Source: Comamonas testosteroni (GTDB lineage Bacteria > Pseudomonadota > Gammaproteobacteria > Burkholderiales > Burkholderiaceae_C). From it: a stretch of DNA of 64,000 nucleotides. The notes under the pieces are model-generated. The model worked only from the letters and a program-made list of their open reading frames with translations, ran no database searches and was not told the DNA's origin. Location: NCBI GenBank assembly GCA_008727115.1, contig CP044131.1, forward strand, positions 3,224,001 to 3,288,000. Direction: 5' to 3'. This document shows positions 34,919-44,181 of this stretch, one piece after another. Numbering within the stretch: the first letter of the stretch is position 1; the number at the start of each line of letters is the position of its first letter. A program made the translations under genes and the position numbers.

Positions 34919-35548
34919 ATGGACCATCCCGGAAATCTATTTGTCGTTTCTGCTCCCAGCGGAGCCGGAAAATCCTCCCTGGTACGCGCGCTGCGTGAAT
35001 TCGATGCGCGCGTTTATCCTTCTGTCTCCCACACCACACGCGCGCCCCGCGGCCAGGAAAAGCATGGTCGCGAGTACTATTTCGTCTCGGATGCCGAGTT
35101 CGACGCCATGGTCGCCAACAACGGCTTTGTCGAATGGGCCAATGTGCACAGCCGTCGCTACGGCACTGCCAAGAAGTCCTTAGAAGAGCGCATCCAGGGC
35201 GGCACCGACGTGTTGCTCGAGATCGACTACCAGGGCGCATTGCAGGTCAAGCAGGCCTTCCCCAATGCCGTGCTGATCTTCATCCTGCCGCCCAGCTGGG
35301 ACGAATTGCGCGCACGCCTGGAAAACCGTGGCGAAGACACCCCCGAAGTGATCGAGCTGCGCCTAAAAAATGCCTCGGAAGAGATGGCGCAGGTCGAAAA
35401 ATTCGACTTCGTTATAATCAACGAACTGTTTGAGAGTGCGCTCTTTGATCTGAAAGCGATCATTCACGCGCAACGCCTCAAATATGCGGCCCAGCGGCGC
35501 CTTCGCGCCGACACCTTCGAGTCGCTCAATATCCCTGAATCCAACTGA
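34919..35548 (+). CDS. gmk: guanylate kinase
   Basis: The 209-residue enzyme phosphorylates GMP to GDP. The P-loop [15 protein letters not shown] begins near residue 11, followed by [20 protein letters not shown] (GMP-binding) and [15 protein letters not shown]. It is in the conserved run yicC-gmk-rpoZ-spoT, linking guanine nucleotide supply with (p)ppGpp control. Start candidates are 34907 and 34919; [15 protein letters not shown] fits the family better. Confidence 0.95.
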   Translation: MDHPGNLFVVSAPSGAGKSSLVRALREFDARVYPSVSHTTRAPRGQEKHGREYYFVSDAEFDAMVANNGFVEWANVHSRRYGTAKKSLEERIQGGTDVLLEIDYQGALQVKQAFPNAVLIFILPPSWDELRARLENRGEDTPEVIELRLKNASEEMAQVEKFDFVIINELFESALFDLKAIIHAQRLKYAAQRRLRADTFESLNIPESN

Positions 35549-35566
35549 CCGTTCCCGGAGTTCCTG

Positions 35567-35770
35567 ATGGCACGCATTACTGTTGAAGATAGCCTGGAGC
35601 AGATCCCCAACCGCTTCCAGCTCGTTTTGGCCGCGACTTACCGCGCCCGCATGCTCAATCAAGGCCACACCCCCAAGATTGAAACCAAGAACAAGGCCAG
35701 CGTCACTGCCCTGCGCGAAATTGCAGACGGCAAGGTCGGTCTGGAAATGCTGAAGAAGGTGCCAGGCTAA
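35567..35770 (+). CDS. rpoZ: RNA polymerase omega subunit
   Basis: The 67-residue omega subunit has [30 protein letters not shown] and the ALREIAD segment of the conserved core. It helps assemble the beta-prime subunit and forms part of a ppGpp site on the polymerase. It lies 18 bp after gmk and is followed by an intrinsic terminator before spoT. Confidence 0.97.
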   Translation: MARITVEDSLEQIPNRFQLVLAATYRARMLNQGHTPKIETKNKASVTALREIADGKVGLEMLKKVPG

Positions 35771-35803
35771 GCTGTTGCATCGCAGCACCAAAAAACACAA
35801 TTA

Positions 35804-35828
35804 AGCACCGCTCGCCGGTGCTTTTTTG
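35804..35828 (+). terminator. intrinsic terminator between rpoZ and spoT
   Basis: AGCACCG-CTCGC-CGGTGCT is followed by a T run. It probably allows partial readthrough into spoT. Confidence 0.88.
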
Positions 35829-35874
35829 TGCCTATCGACTTGCGCTTCATACTTGCAGGCTACATTTAAGGAAT

Positions 35875-38130
35875 ATGACAGCGGCCCAGAACTCGACGAT
35901 TGCTCCCTCTAATTCAGCACAGGCCAAGCCCCAGCGCATGCCCGCTGAGCAGGCAGCGCGTGTGTCAGCCGCTGCTTTTGACGGATTGATGGAGCATCTG
36001 GGCTACCTGGATGCCGACAGTGCCGAACGTGTGCGACAGGCCTATCTCTATGCAGACAAAGCCCACTTCGATCAGTGGCGCAGCAGTGGAGACCCCTACA
36101 TCACCCACCCCATAGCGGTCACTGACATCTGTGCCAACTGGAAGCTTGACGCTCCAGCCCTGATGGCCGCTTTGCTGCACGACTCCATGGAGGACTGCGG
36201 CATCACCAAGCTGGACCTCAAGGAGCGCTTTGGCGAGGATGTGTCCGAGCTGGTCGATGGCCTGACCAAGCTCGACAAACTGCAGTTCAACACCCGCGAA
36301 GAGAATCAGGCCGAATCCTTTCGCAAAATGCTGCTGGCCATGGCCCGCGACGTGCGCGTCATCCTCATCAAACTGGCTGATCGCACGCACAACATGCGCA
36401 CCATGAGCGACATGCCGCGCAGCAAATGGGGGCGTATTTCCTCTGAAACGCTGGAAATCTATGCACCCATCGCACACCGCCTGGGGCTGAATCAGACTTA
36501 TCGCGAGCTGCAGGATTTATCGTTCAAGCACCTCCACCCCTGGCGCTATGCCACGCTGGAAAAAGCCATCTCTCGCTCGCGCACGCGTCGTCGCGATCTG
36601 GTGCAGCGCGTGCAGGATGAAGTCAGCTCTGCCTTTGCCGGCCAAAGCCTGCCCGTGCGTCTGCTCGGGCGCGAAAGCACGCTGTATTCGCTGTATCTGC
36701 GCATGCAGAAGAACCAGCTGAGCTTCGCCAAAGTCACTGACATCTACGGCTTTCGCATCATCGTCCCCAAGACGCTGGACTGTTACACCGCTTTGGGCGT
36801 GCTCCATCAGAAGTACAAACCCATGCCGGGCCGCTTCAAGGATTACATCGCCATTGCCAAAAGCAATGGCTACCAGTCCCTGCACACCACCTTGGTCGGC
36901 CCATCCAGCGTCAGCATCGAGTTCCAGATCCGCACGGAAGAGATGAACATCGTGGCCGAGGCCGGAGTGGCTGCCCACTGGCTGTACAAGGCCCAGCAGG
37001 GCCATGACTCCGAGCACCTGTCCACTCAATGGCTGCAGTCCCTGCTGGATATTCAGAACGAAACCCGCGACGCTGCCGAGTTCTGGGATCACGTCAAGGT
37101 GGACCTCTTTCCCGATGCCGTCTATGTGTTCACGCCCAAGAGCGAGATCATGGCCATGCCACGCGGCGCCACCGTGGTGGACTTTGCCTACGCCATTCAC
37201 AGCAAGATCGGCCACCGCACAACGGCGGCCAAGATCAATGACGAAGAAGTGCCTCTGCGCACCGAACTCAAGAGCGGTGACGTGGTGCAGATCATCACCT
37301 CCGAGGCCTCCACACCCAACCCGGCCTGGCTGGGCTTTGTGAAAACAGGGCGTGCACGCTCCAAGATTCGCTCCTTCCTCAAGAATGCCGCCCAGACCGA
37401 AGCCGGCCAGCTGGGCGAGACCTTGCTGGCACAGGCTTTGCGAGCAGAAGGCATTGACAGCGTTCCGCCTCAGGACGAAGCCAGTAAAGGTGTCTGGGAC
37501 GAGATTCTGCGCATCACCGGCAACCGCACTCCCGCAGAGTTGATGGTCGATATCGGCATGGGCCGCCGCATCGCCTCTTTGGTCGCGGCACGCATGACCA
37601 GCTTCATGGCCAAGCAAGGCGTGCGCCCGGATGCCCTGCTCATCACGCAGGAGCGCTTCAACACAGACAACCGCCCCTCCGAAGGCGCCGTCATGCTCAA
37701 CGGCGACGAAAGCAGCTCGGTCTACTACTCGCACTGCTGCCGCCCCGTGCCCGGCGACCCCATTCTGGGCTACCTCGGCGGCCAGGGTCTGGTCGTGCAC
37801 CACGCCCATTGCCACAACGCCATCAAGCTGCGCGAAAAAGATGCCGACCGCTTCATTGCAGTGGACTGGTCCGACGAACTCACCCGCCTGTTTGAAGCGG
37901 GCATTGTGGTCACCGTTCAGAACAACAAGGGCGTTCTGGCGCGAGTCGCCGCAGAGCTGGCCAACGCCGAGGCGGACATTGTCCGCGTCGAGATGACCGA
38001 TGAAGCCGCAATCGGCACCACGGACCTGCGCTTTGTCATCTCCGTACAGAACAGCGTGCAACTGGAGAATGCCCTGCGCAACCTGCGCCGGCTGCACTCC
38101 GTGATTCGTGCCAGCCGCATCATTGCCTGA
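35875..38130 (+). CDS. spoT: bifunctional (p)ppGpp synthetase/hydrolase
   Basis: The 751-residue Rel/SpoT protein has an N-terminal HD hydrolase domain with the HD pair in ALLHDSMEDCG and ADRTHNMRTM. The synthetase domain follows (RLLGRESTLYSLYLRM, then RFKDYIAIAKSNGYQSLHTT), then TGS (DLFPDAVYVFTPKSEIMAMP), a Cys-containing helical region (HCCRPVPGDPI) and a C-terminal ACT domain. Both catalytic motif sets are intact, so it should both make and degrade the alarmone. The order gmk-rpoZ-spoT is conserved. The start at 35875 follows TTAAGGA. Confidence 0.96.
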   Translation: MTAAQNSTIAPSNSAQAKPQRMPAEQAARVSAAAFDGLMEHLGYLDADSAERVRQAYLYADKAHFDQWRSSGDPYITHPIAVTDICANWKLDAPALMAALLHDSMEDCGITKLDLKERFGEDVSELVDGLTKLDKLQFNTREENQAESFRKMLLAMARDVRVILIKLADRTHNMRTMSDMPRSKWGRISSETLEIYAPIAHRLGLNQTYRELQDLSFKHLHPWRYATLEKAISRSRTRRRDLVQRVQDEVSSAFAGQSLPVRLLGRESTLYSLYLRMQKNQLSFAKVTDIYGFRIIVPKTLDCYTALGVLHQKYKPMPGRFKDYIAIAKSNGYQSLHTTLVGPSSVSIEFQIRTEEMNIVAEAGVAAHWLYKAQQGHDSEHLSTQWLQSLLDIQNETRDAAEFWDHVKVDLFPDAVYVFTPKSEIMAMPRGATVVDFAYAIHSKIGHRTTAAKINDEEVPLRTELKSGDVVQIITSEASTPNPAWLGFVKTGRARSKIRSFLKNAAQTEAGQLGETLLAQALRAEGIDSVPPQDEASKGVWDEILRITGNRTPAELMVDIGMGRRIASLVAARMTSFMAKQGVRPDALLITQERFNTDNRPSEGAVMLNGDESSSVYYSHCCRPVPGDPILGYLGGQGLVVHHAHCHNAIKLREKDADRFIAVDWSDELTRLFEAGIVVTVQNNKGVLARVAAELANAEADIVRVEMTDEAAIGTTDLRFVISVQNSVQLENALRNLRRLHSVIRASRIIA

Positions 38131-38277
38131 GCGCTGCCAGGACACCTCGCACCAAGGCTCCCTAAGGCAGCCTTTTTCATGGGCGAAAGACTGAGCGAAA
38201 GGTTTTGTTGCATTCTGCAATGGCAATCTTCTGAGACAAGCGGTGCCTATGCCCGGCAGCAAGCGACAATCGCATTC

Positions 38278-39603
38278 ATGCTCCAAACCGCTCACCTGCT
38301 TCCGAACACTCGCCGCTCTTTGCTGACGGGCGCAATTGCCACCGCCTTGCTGGCAGGCTGCGCCACCCGGCCCGAGCCACCTGTGGCAAGCTCGGCTACC
38401 GCCCCCGCAGCCACACCTGCACAGAGCAACGAGAGCCAACCCAGCAGCCCCGTGCAAACCAGCGAAAGCCCTGTTGCAGCCAGCAGCTTTGCACACTGGA
38501 AGCAAGAATTTGCACCGCGCGCCCGTGCAGCGGGCATTTCAGAGCGCACCCTGAGCAGTGCCCTCGCCAGCGCCAAGCTTCAACCCAGCATCATCAAGCT
38601 CGATCGTTCACAGCCGGAGTTCACTCGCACGCCTTGGCAGTACCTGGACACGGCGGTCTCGGCCCAGCGCATCAAGACCGGCAAGCTCAAAATGCGGGAA
38701 TATGAATCGGCCCTGCAAGCTGCCAGCCGGCGCTACGGCGTTCCGGCCGAGATCATCACTGCCATCTGGGGCATGGAGAGCAATTACGGCAGCAACTTCG
38801 GCAGCTTCTCGGCTGTCGATGCTCTGGCCACCCTCGCCTTTGATGGACGGCGTGCGCAATGGGCAGAAAAAGAGCTGATGGCTGCGCTGCGCATCATCGA
38901 CAACGGCGACATTGATGCCGCCCACATGATCGGCTCCTGGGCGGGCGCCATGGGCAACACCCAATTCCTGCCCTCGGTATTTCTGCAATACGCCGTCGAT
39001 GCCGACGGCGACGGGCGCCGCGACATCTGGGGTTCCATGGCCGATGTGGCCGCGTCCACCGCCAACTATCTCGCCAGCTCGGGCTGGACCGCCGGAGAGC
39101 CCTGGGGGGCAGAGGTACGTCTGCCCAGCAATTTCGATTACGCCCGCACCGAGCTTTCCACGCGCCAGAACAGCAGTGCATGGGCCGCCGAAGGCGTTCA
39201 AAGCATGAGTGGCCAAGCTCTGCCAGCCATGGCTGGAGCCAGCATCATCGCGCCAGCAGGAGTGCGCGGCCCGGCCTTTATGGTGGGCAGCAACTTCCGC
39301 GCCATCCTGCGCTACAACAACTCCACCAATTACGCGCTGGGCGTGAGCCTGCTGTCATCCCAGCTGGCAGGCAACGGCGGCGTGACGGCCGACTGGCCAC
39401 GCGAGCTCAGCGCCATGACACGCGAGCAGACCAAGGCTCTGCAAAGCGCCCTCACCCAGCGCGGCTTTGCCACCGGCGCTGCCGACGGCGTGATGGGCCC
39501 GGCCACCCGTGCCGGACTGCGCCAGTACCAGCAAAGCCAGGGGCTGGTGGCAGACGGCTACCCCACACTGGAGTTGCTGCAGCGGCTGCAGAGCAGCAAC
39601 TAG
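38278..39603 (+). CDS. mltB: lytic murein transglycosylase (MltB-like lipoprotein)
   Basis: The 441-residue enzyme cleaves peptidoglycan glycan strands to 1,6-anhydro products. The signal peptide ends LLAGC (Cys28). The SLT_2 domain shows the catalytic Glu in IWGMESNYGSNFG, then FDGRRAQWA, GSWAGAMGNTQFLPS and DADGDGRRDIW. A C-terminal peptidoglycan-binding helical bundle is present (ALTQRGFATGAADGVMGPAT, then GLRQYQQSQGL). ATG 38278 is chosen because it gives a proper lipoprotein signal. It converges with greB. Confidence 0.92.
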   Translation: MLQTAHLLPNTRRSLLTGAIATALLAGCATRPEPPVASSATAPAATPAQSNESQPSSPVQTSESPVAASSFAHWKQEFAPRARAAGISERTLSSALASAKLQPSIIKLDRSQPEFTRTPWQYLDTAVSAQRIKTGKLKMREYESALQAASRRYGVPAEIITAIWGMESNYGSNFGSFSAVDALATLAFDGRRAQWAEKELMAALRIIDNGDIDAAHMIGSWAGAMGNTQFLPSVFLQYAVDADGDGRRDIWGSMADVAASTANYLASSGWTAGEPWGAEVRLPSNFDYARTELSTRQNSSAWAAEGVQSMSGQALPAMAGASIIAPAGVRGPAFMVGSNFRAILRYNNSTNYALGVSLLSSQLAGNGGVTADWPRELSAMTREQTKALQSALTQRGFATGAADGVMGPATRAGLRQYQQSQGLVADGYPTLELLQRLQSSN

Positions 39604-39701
39604 CTATCAAAAACAATAGCTTCCAGCGCTTGATGGTCAATGAACTCAATATCAAAACCATCTGAAATCATTGACTGACAGGCGCTAGCAGCTCACAAAA
39701 T

Positions 39702-39739
39702 AAAAGCGCAGCCTCCATATCGGAAGCTGCGCTTTTTGT
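39702..39739. terminator. bidirectional terminator between mltB and greB
   Basis: AAAAGCGCAGCCTCC pairs with GGAAGCTGCGCTTTTT, with one mismatch. It lies between convergent genes and has T runs on both strands. Confidence 0.85.
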
Positions 39740-39751
39740 TGGCCTGCGAAC

Positions 39752-40306
39752 TCAGGGATGTGGATAGCTGACGTCCAGAATCTCCAGCATGCGCACGCCG
39801 GCTGGCGTGGGCAGGGCCACCTCATCGCCCACACGCGCCTTGAGCAGTGCGCGCGAGACCGGCGCAATCCAGCTGACCTGGTTCTGTGCGCTGTCCGCCT
39901 CGTCAATGCCCATGATGATGATGGTGCGCTCGACCCCTTCATCGTCCACATAGGTCACCGTGGCCCCAAAAAAGACCTGGTCGCTGCCCGCATGCACGGC
40001 CGGATCGACCACCTCGGCAATCTCCAGACGCTTGGTCAGAAAGCGAATGCGGCGATCAATCTCGCGCAGGCGCTTTTTGCCATACAGATAATCGCCATTC
40101 TCCGAGCGGTCGCCGTTGCTGGCCGCCCAGTGCACGATCTCCACGATCTTGGGGCGCTCGTTGTCGATCAGGTCCAGCAACTCATTCTTGATGCGCTGGT
40201 AGCCCTGGGGCGTGATGTAGTTCTTGCCGCCTGGGGGCAAGGGTGGCAGAGCACCGATGTCATCATCGTCGTCGCCATCCGATTCTTTGGTGAAAGCCTT
40301 GCTCAT
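39752..40306 (-). CDS. greB: transcription elongation factor GreB
   Basis: The 184-residue factor rescues backtracked RNA polymerase by stimulating transcript cleavage. An acidic N-terminal tail (DGDDDDDIGALPPLPPGG) precedes the coiled-coil domain (NYITPQGYQRIKNELLDLI, then NGDRSENGDYLYGKKRLREI). The C-terminal FKBP-like domain has VFFGATVTYVDDEG and SWIAPVSRALLKARVGDEV. The DRSENGDYLYGK tip with acidic residues is diagnostic. GreB rather than GreA is favoured by YGKKRLREIDRRIRFL. The start at 40306 follows from the family length. Confidence 0.93.
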   Translation of the reverse strand: MSKAFTKESDGDDDDDIGALPPLPPGGKNYITPQGYQRIKNELLDLIDNERPKIVEIVHWAASNGDRSENGDYLYGKKRLREIDRRIRFLTKRLEIAEVVDPAVHAGSDQVFFGATVTYVDDEGVERTIIIMGIDEADSAQNQVSWIAPVSRALLKARVGDEVALPTPAGVRMLEILDVSYPHP

Positions 40307-40372
40307 GGTGCCAATCTTCACACAGATCGCCTGCATCGTCGGCCATGAAAAAATCTCAACCAGAAACGAAAA

Positions 40373-40400
40373 AGTCTCAGAACTTTTCAGTTCTGAGACT
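40373..40400 (-). terminator. terminator of tRNA-Arg copy 1
   Basis: AGTCTCAGAAC pairs with GTTCTGAGACT around 6 bases, with a T run on the minus strand. It differs from the copy 2 terminator by a paired T-A to C-G change. Confidence 0.88.
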
Positions 40401-40407
40401 CGTCGTT

Positions 40408-40484
40408 TGGTGCGGCTGGCAGGAATCGAACCCACGACCCCTTGGTTCGTAGCCAAGTACTCTATCCAGCTGAGCTACAGCCGC
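40408..40484 (-). tRNA. tRNA-Arg (ACG), copy 1
   Basis: This 77-nt tRNA has an encoded CCA. The acceptor is GCGGCTG/CAGCCGC, the anticodon arm is CTTGG-CTACGAA-CCAAG (ACG, read as ICG), and the T-arm is GTGGG-TTCGATT-CCTGC. It is identical to copies at 40626 and 58339. Confidence 0.96.
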
Positions 40485-40590
40485 TAAGCCTCTATTGTAT
40501 TCGATTTCCGAGACCTCTCAGTGAAAACCCGAATTTTCTTTACAGAAACAGCCTCAGCAGAAACTGTAAAAACAGGCCCAGAAACGAAAA

Positions 40591-40618
40591 AGCCTCAGAA
40601 CTTTGCAGTTCTGAGGCT
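40591..40618 (-). terminator. terminator of tRNA-Arg copy 2
   Basis: AGCCTCAGAAC pairs with GTTCTGAGGCT around TTTGCA, with a T run on the minus strand. It is a homologue of the copy 1 terminator. Confidence 0.88.
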
Positions 40619-40625
40619 TGTCGTT

Positions 40626-40702
40626 TGGTGCGGCTGGCAGGAATCGAACCCACGACCCCTTGGTTCGTAGCCAAGTACTCTATCCAGCTGAGCTACAGCC
40701 GC
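40626..40702 (-). tRNA. tRNA-Arg (ACG), copy 2
   Basis: The tRNA body is identical to copy 1, 218 bp away. The flanks are also related (CAGAAACGAAAAAG before and CGTTTGGTGCGG after the terminator), so the unit duplicated in tandem together with its terminator. Confidence 0.96.
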
Positions 40703-41032
40703 TAAGCCTCGAATTATATACAGATTTTCTCGCCTGAAAAATCTCAGGCAGAAATTAATGCGCCATCCGACCCCTGTCTGCACTGTGACGCTGTCCCACC
40801 TATGAAAAGGCCTGATTCGATCAATCCGTAGATGCGCTAACCTGTCTTATATAAGAAGGCCAGCGACCTCGGCCTCAAAAAAGATCACTCCGGTCATGCC
40901 TGCAAACACCTCGACGCGGCCGGAGCCTGGAGACAACTTAGCCTGAGCCTCAGCCGCAAAGGCAGCGATCACAACAATAAATGACCAGCGACAAGCAGAC
41001 AGCCTCTCCGTCCATCCCCCCCCTCCGTTGCC
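40703..41032. other. intergenic region upstream of the MocR-type regulator
   Basis: No gene is supported. It holds the 5' flank of tRNA-Arg copy 2 and the mocR leader. An out-of-frame ATG at 40981 opens a short frame, and a run of eight C lies shortly before the mocR ATG. No clear Shine-Dalgarno precedes mocR. Confidence 0.5.
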
Positions 41033-42514
41033 ATGTGGGAGCAACTGTTTCGCCGCAGCGCGAAACCCACTCAGAGCCTGCAAGGGCAAATTCGTGAAAT
41101 GCTGGTGGACGCCATCCTCACGGGTGTTCTCACCCCCGGAGACGCGATTCCCTCCAGCCGCGAGCTGGCAAAGATGCTGGGGGTTGGCCGCATCACAGTC
41201 GTCATGGCGTATCAGCAGCTGACCGAAGAAGCCTTCTTGCTGAGCCGCGAACGAAAAGGACACTTCATTCACCCTGATGTGCTGCAAGGGCGCACCACCA
41301 GAGGCAGCGATGGCTCACCGCGCCATCCGCAGCAGCAGCCTCCGGGCTTGCATACCAACTGGTCAAGGCGGCTGTGGCTACGCCCTAGCCTGCAGCGCAG
41401 CATCACCAAGGAAGACGACTGGCAGCGCTTTCCCTATCCCTTTCTCTACGGTCAGTTCGACAAAGACCTGTTTCCCACCGCAGCCTGGCGGGAGTGCTGC
41501 CTCAAGGCCCTGGGAGTGGTGGATATTCGCATGTGGGCCCCCGATCACATCAACCGCGACGATGAATCGCTGATCCAGCAGGTGCAGACCAAGATCCTGC
41601 CTCGCCGCGGTGTGTGGGCCTCGCCCGATGAGATCATCATCACGGTGGGAGCGCAGCATGCGCTCTACATGGTCGCCGACTTGCTGATGCGCGAAGGCAC
41701 ATCCATAGGCATAGAGGACCCTTGCTACCCCGACGCCCGCAATATTTTCAGCAGCCGCACCTCTCAGGTCATCCCCATTGCTGTCGATGCCGATGGCCTG
41801 CCCATCAGTCCTGTCATGAGCAAGCTGGAGTACCTCTACGTCACCCCCAGCCATCAGTGTCCGACGGGAGTCACCATGCCTTTGGAGCGGCGGGAGGCCT
41901 TGTTGGCCACGGCCCAAAAGCATGACCTGATCATCATTGAGGATGACTATGAAAGCGAGAGCAGCTTCGATGACAGGCCTATCCCGGCACTCAAAAGCCT
42001 GGACCACAGCAACCGGGTCATCTATATCGGCAGCCTCTCCAAAAGCCTGGCTCCCGGCCTGCGTGTCGGCTACATCGTGGCGCCTCCGGAGCTGATTCAG
42101 GAACTGCGTGCCCTGCGCCGCCTCATGATCCGCCACCCCAGCACTTTCATTCAGCGCACTTTGGCCATGTTCATTTCTCTGGGGCACTATGAAGCGCAGT
42201 TGCGCAGGCTCGGTCAGGCCCAAAAGGATCGCCACGCCGAGCTGACCCAGGCGATGAAGCAATACCTGCCTGAGTGCCGCATTACTCCCGTGCGTGGCGG
42301 TGGCTCCTGCTGGGTGCAATTGCCCAGTCACATTCCCGCCCAGAAGCTGGCGCGCCAGGCAGCCCACCACGGAGTTCTCATCGAGCCCGGCGATGTGTTC
42401 TTCACGGCCACCCGCAACACCGGCAATTTCATTCGCCTGGGCTACCAGTCCATTCCCGCCGACCAAATCCACCAAGGCATCAAGGCCCTCGCCGAAGCCC
42501 TGCACAGCCTGTAG
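41033..42514 (+). CDS. MocR/GabR-type regulator with PLP aminotransferase domain (TauR-like)
   Basis: The 493-residue regulator fuses an N-terminal GntR winged helix (residues about 14-82; SSRELAKMLGVGRITVVMAY) to a fold-type I aminotransferase domain. PLP anchors are visible: YVTPSHQCPTG, IIEDDYESE and the Schiff-base Lys337 in YIGSLSKSLAPGLRVGY. MocR regulators sense amino compounds as PLP adducts; TauR of Rhodobacter, which controls taurine use, is of this type. Its neighbours here (permease, TauX-like proteins, TRAP transporter, FAD oxidase, xsc) make a taurine or related amine the best guess for its effector. It converges with the permease gene. Confidence 0.87.
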   Translation: MWEQLFRRSAKPTQSLQGQIREMLVDAILTGVLTPGDAIPSSRELAKMLGVGRITVVMAYQQLTEEAFLLSRERKGHFIHPDVLQGRTTRGSDGSPRHPQQQPPGLHTNWSRRLWLRPSLQRSITKEDDWQRFPYPFLYGQFDKDLFPTAAWRECCLKALGVVDIRMWAPDHINRDDESLIQQVQTKILPRRGVWASPDEIIITVGAQHALYMVADLLMREGTSIGIEDPCYPDARNIFSSRTSQVIPIAVDADGLPISPVMSKLEYLYVTPSHQCPTGVTMPLERREALLATAQKHDLIIIEDDYESESSFDDRPIPALKSLDHSNRVIYIGSLSKSLAPGLRVGYIVAPPELIQELRALRRLMIRHPSTFIQRTLAMFISLGHYEAQLRRLGQAQKDRHAELTQAMKQYLPECRITPVRGGGSCWVQLPSHIPAQKLARQAAHHGVLIEPGDVFFTATRNTGNFIRLGYQSIPADQIHQGIKALAEALHSL

Positions 42515-42565
42515 ATTGAAAAAAGGCTCTGAACTCGACGTTCAGAGCCCTTGACCCGATAGCGA

Positions 42566-44002
42566 TCAGTTTTTGTACAGCTTGGGCTGCGCCAGCTCCT
42601 CCAGCGCGCCATCGGGAATCACGCCTGCGCGAAGTGTCTGACGCACACGGTAGGCAATCAGCAAAATGCACAGGCTCGCCACTCCCAGGGCCAGCGGCGT
42701 TCGTTGCTCGGGGATGAAGCCCATCGCAATGACGATAGAGAGCATGCCTGCGATTGCCAGCCATGTCAGATACGGAAAGCACCACATACGCACCTTGAGC
42801 ATGTGAGGAGCTTCACGCTCCAGGCGCGAGCGCAGACGCAGCTGCGAGAGGGCAATCAGGATGTAGACAAAGATCGCCACGGTTCCATAAGAGTTCACCA
42901 GGAAGGCAAATACCTTGTCCGGAGACAGATAAGACATGACGATGGCGCCATAGCCGAACAAGGTGGCCGCCAAAATGGCATACACGGGCACGCCATTGCG
43001 GCTGACACGGGCCAGCACCTTGGGCGCATCTCCTCGGCGCGTCAGTGCAAACAGCATTCGCGAGGAAGCATAAAGCCCTGAGTTGAGAGCCGACAGCACT
43101 GCCGTCAGGACGACCGCATTCATGATCTGAGCGGCTGCAGGGATGCCAATCACTTCCAGAGCGCTGACATAAGGCGTGAACATGCTGGCCGAGTCCCATG
43201 GCACCAGGCAGGCCACCAAAAGCACCGAGCCGACGTAGAACACCAGCACACGCAAGATCACCGAGTTGGTGGCCTTGGCTACCGCTTTTTGCGGCTCGGC
43301 CGTTTCTGCTGCAGCGATCGTCACGATTTCAGCGCCAAAGTAAAAACCTGTCGCCGCAACGGCTCCCGTGAGCACGGGGACAATGCCGTTGGGCATGAAT
43401 CCACCGTTCTGCGTCAGATTGGCAACCTGCATGCCGCTGGTGCCGGGCGTCAGGCCCAATACATAGATGCCGGCAATAAAGAGAAAAACGACAATGGCAG
43501 CCACCTTGACGGAAGCCAGCCAGAACTCGCACTCGCCAAAAGACTTGACGGACACCAGGTTGGTCAGGGTCATCAATACCAGCAAGACTAGGCTGATGGT
43601 CCAGGCCGGTACATCCGGCAGCCAGTAGCGCACCAGCTCGGCCCCGGCCACCGCTTCAATGGCCACCACAATGACCCAGAAGTACCAGTACATCCAGCCG
43701 GTGAGAAAGCCTGCCAGCAGCCCTACTGCCGGCTTGTCGCTCCAGGCTTCGCGGGCGTACTCGTAAAAAGAGCCCCCGCTCATGGAGCTCGCCATCTCGC
43801 CGAGCATGCGCATCACCAGAACCACCAGCAGTCCGGTGATCAGAAAAGAGATGACAGCAGCCGGCCCGGCGGACTTGATCACCACGCCACTGCCGACGAA
43901 CAGGCCTGCACCAATCACGCCCCCCAGGGCGATCATGGTCATATGCCTTTGTTTGAGGCTGTGCGATAGCCCAGCTTGCTCCGTGTGCGGATTTCCAATC
44001 AT
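42566..44002 (-). CDS. amino-acid permease, APC superfamily
   Basis: The 478-residue permease has about 12 membrane segments and resembles GABA/proline-type AAT transporters. The N-terminal signature is LKQRHMTMIALGGVIGAGLF with VGSGVVIKSAGPAAVISF, followed by MLGEMASSMSGGSFYEYARE. A second signature is SALNSGLYASSRMLFALTRR. It follows a TauX-like gene by 179 bp on the same strand and probably shares its promoter. An amine, amino acid or amino-sulfonate is the likely substrate. The ATG at 44002 follows GGAGAC. Confidence 0.9.
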   Translation of the reverse strand: MIGNPHTEQAGLSHSLKQRHMTMIALGGVIGAGLFVGSGVVIKSAGPAAVISFLITGLLVVLVMRMLGEMASSMSGGSFYEYAREAWSDKPAVGLLAGFLTGWMYWYFWVIVVAIEAVAGAELVRYWLPDVPAWTISLVLLVLMTLTNLVSVKSFGECEFWLASVKVAAIVVFLFIAGIYVLGLTPGTSGMQVANLTQNGGFMPNGIVPVLTGAVAATGFYFGAEIVTIAAAETAEPQKAVAKATNSVILRVLVFYVGSVLLVACLVPWDSASMFTPYVSALEVIGIPAAAQIMNAVVLTAVLSALNSGLYASSRMLFALTRRGDAPKVLARVSRNGVPVYAILAATLFGYGAIVMSYLSPDKVFAFLVNSYGTVAIFVYILIALSQLRLRSRLEREAPHMLKVRMWCFPYLTWLAIAGMLSIVIAMGFIPEQRTPLALGVASLCILLIAYRVRQTLRAGVIPDGALEELAQPKLYKN

Positions 44003-44181
44003 TTTTTGTCTCCTGTCTTGCTGGCATGGAAGTGCCAGTCGCCACGGCTTTTTGTATGTCGTTCAGCCTGCGTCTCATACAGGCTGCTGCCGCGGTCGTT
44101 CAGTTATCTGCTTGAAAATGGAGGCAGGATGCAATGCGTGCCGGCCTCAGGAAAATACTGTGTGGAAGTGCTGATCTGCGA

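Noticed and set aside
36517-38505. 662-codon minus-strand open frame
   Set aside because: Antisense to spoT, whose domains are all intact in the other direction.
40224-40705. Plus-strand frames ending LVRLAGIEPTTPWFVAKYS
   Set aside because: They are translations of the antisense strand of tRNA-Arg genes, a frequent false gene call.
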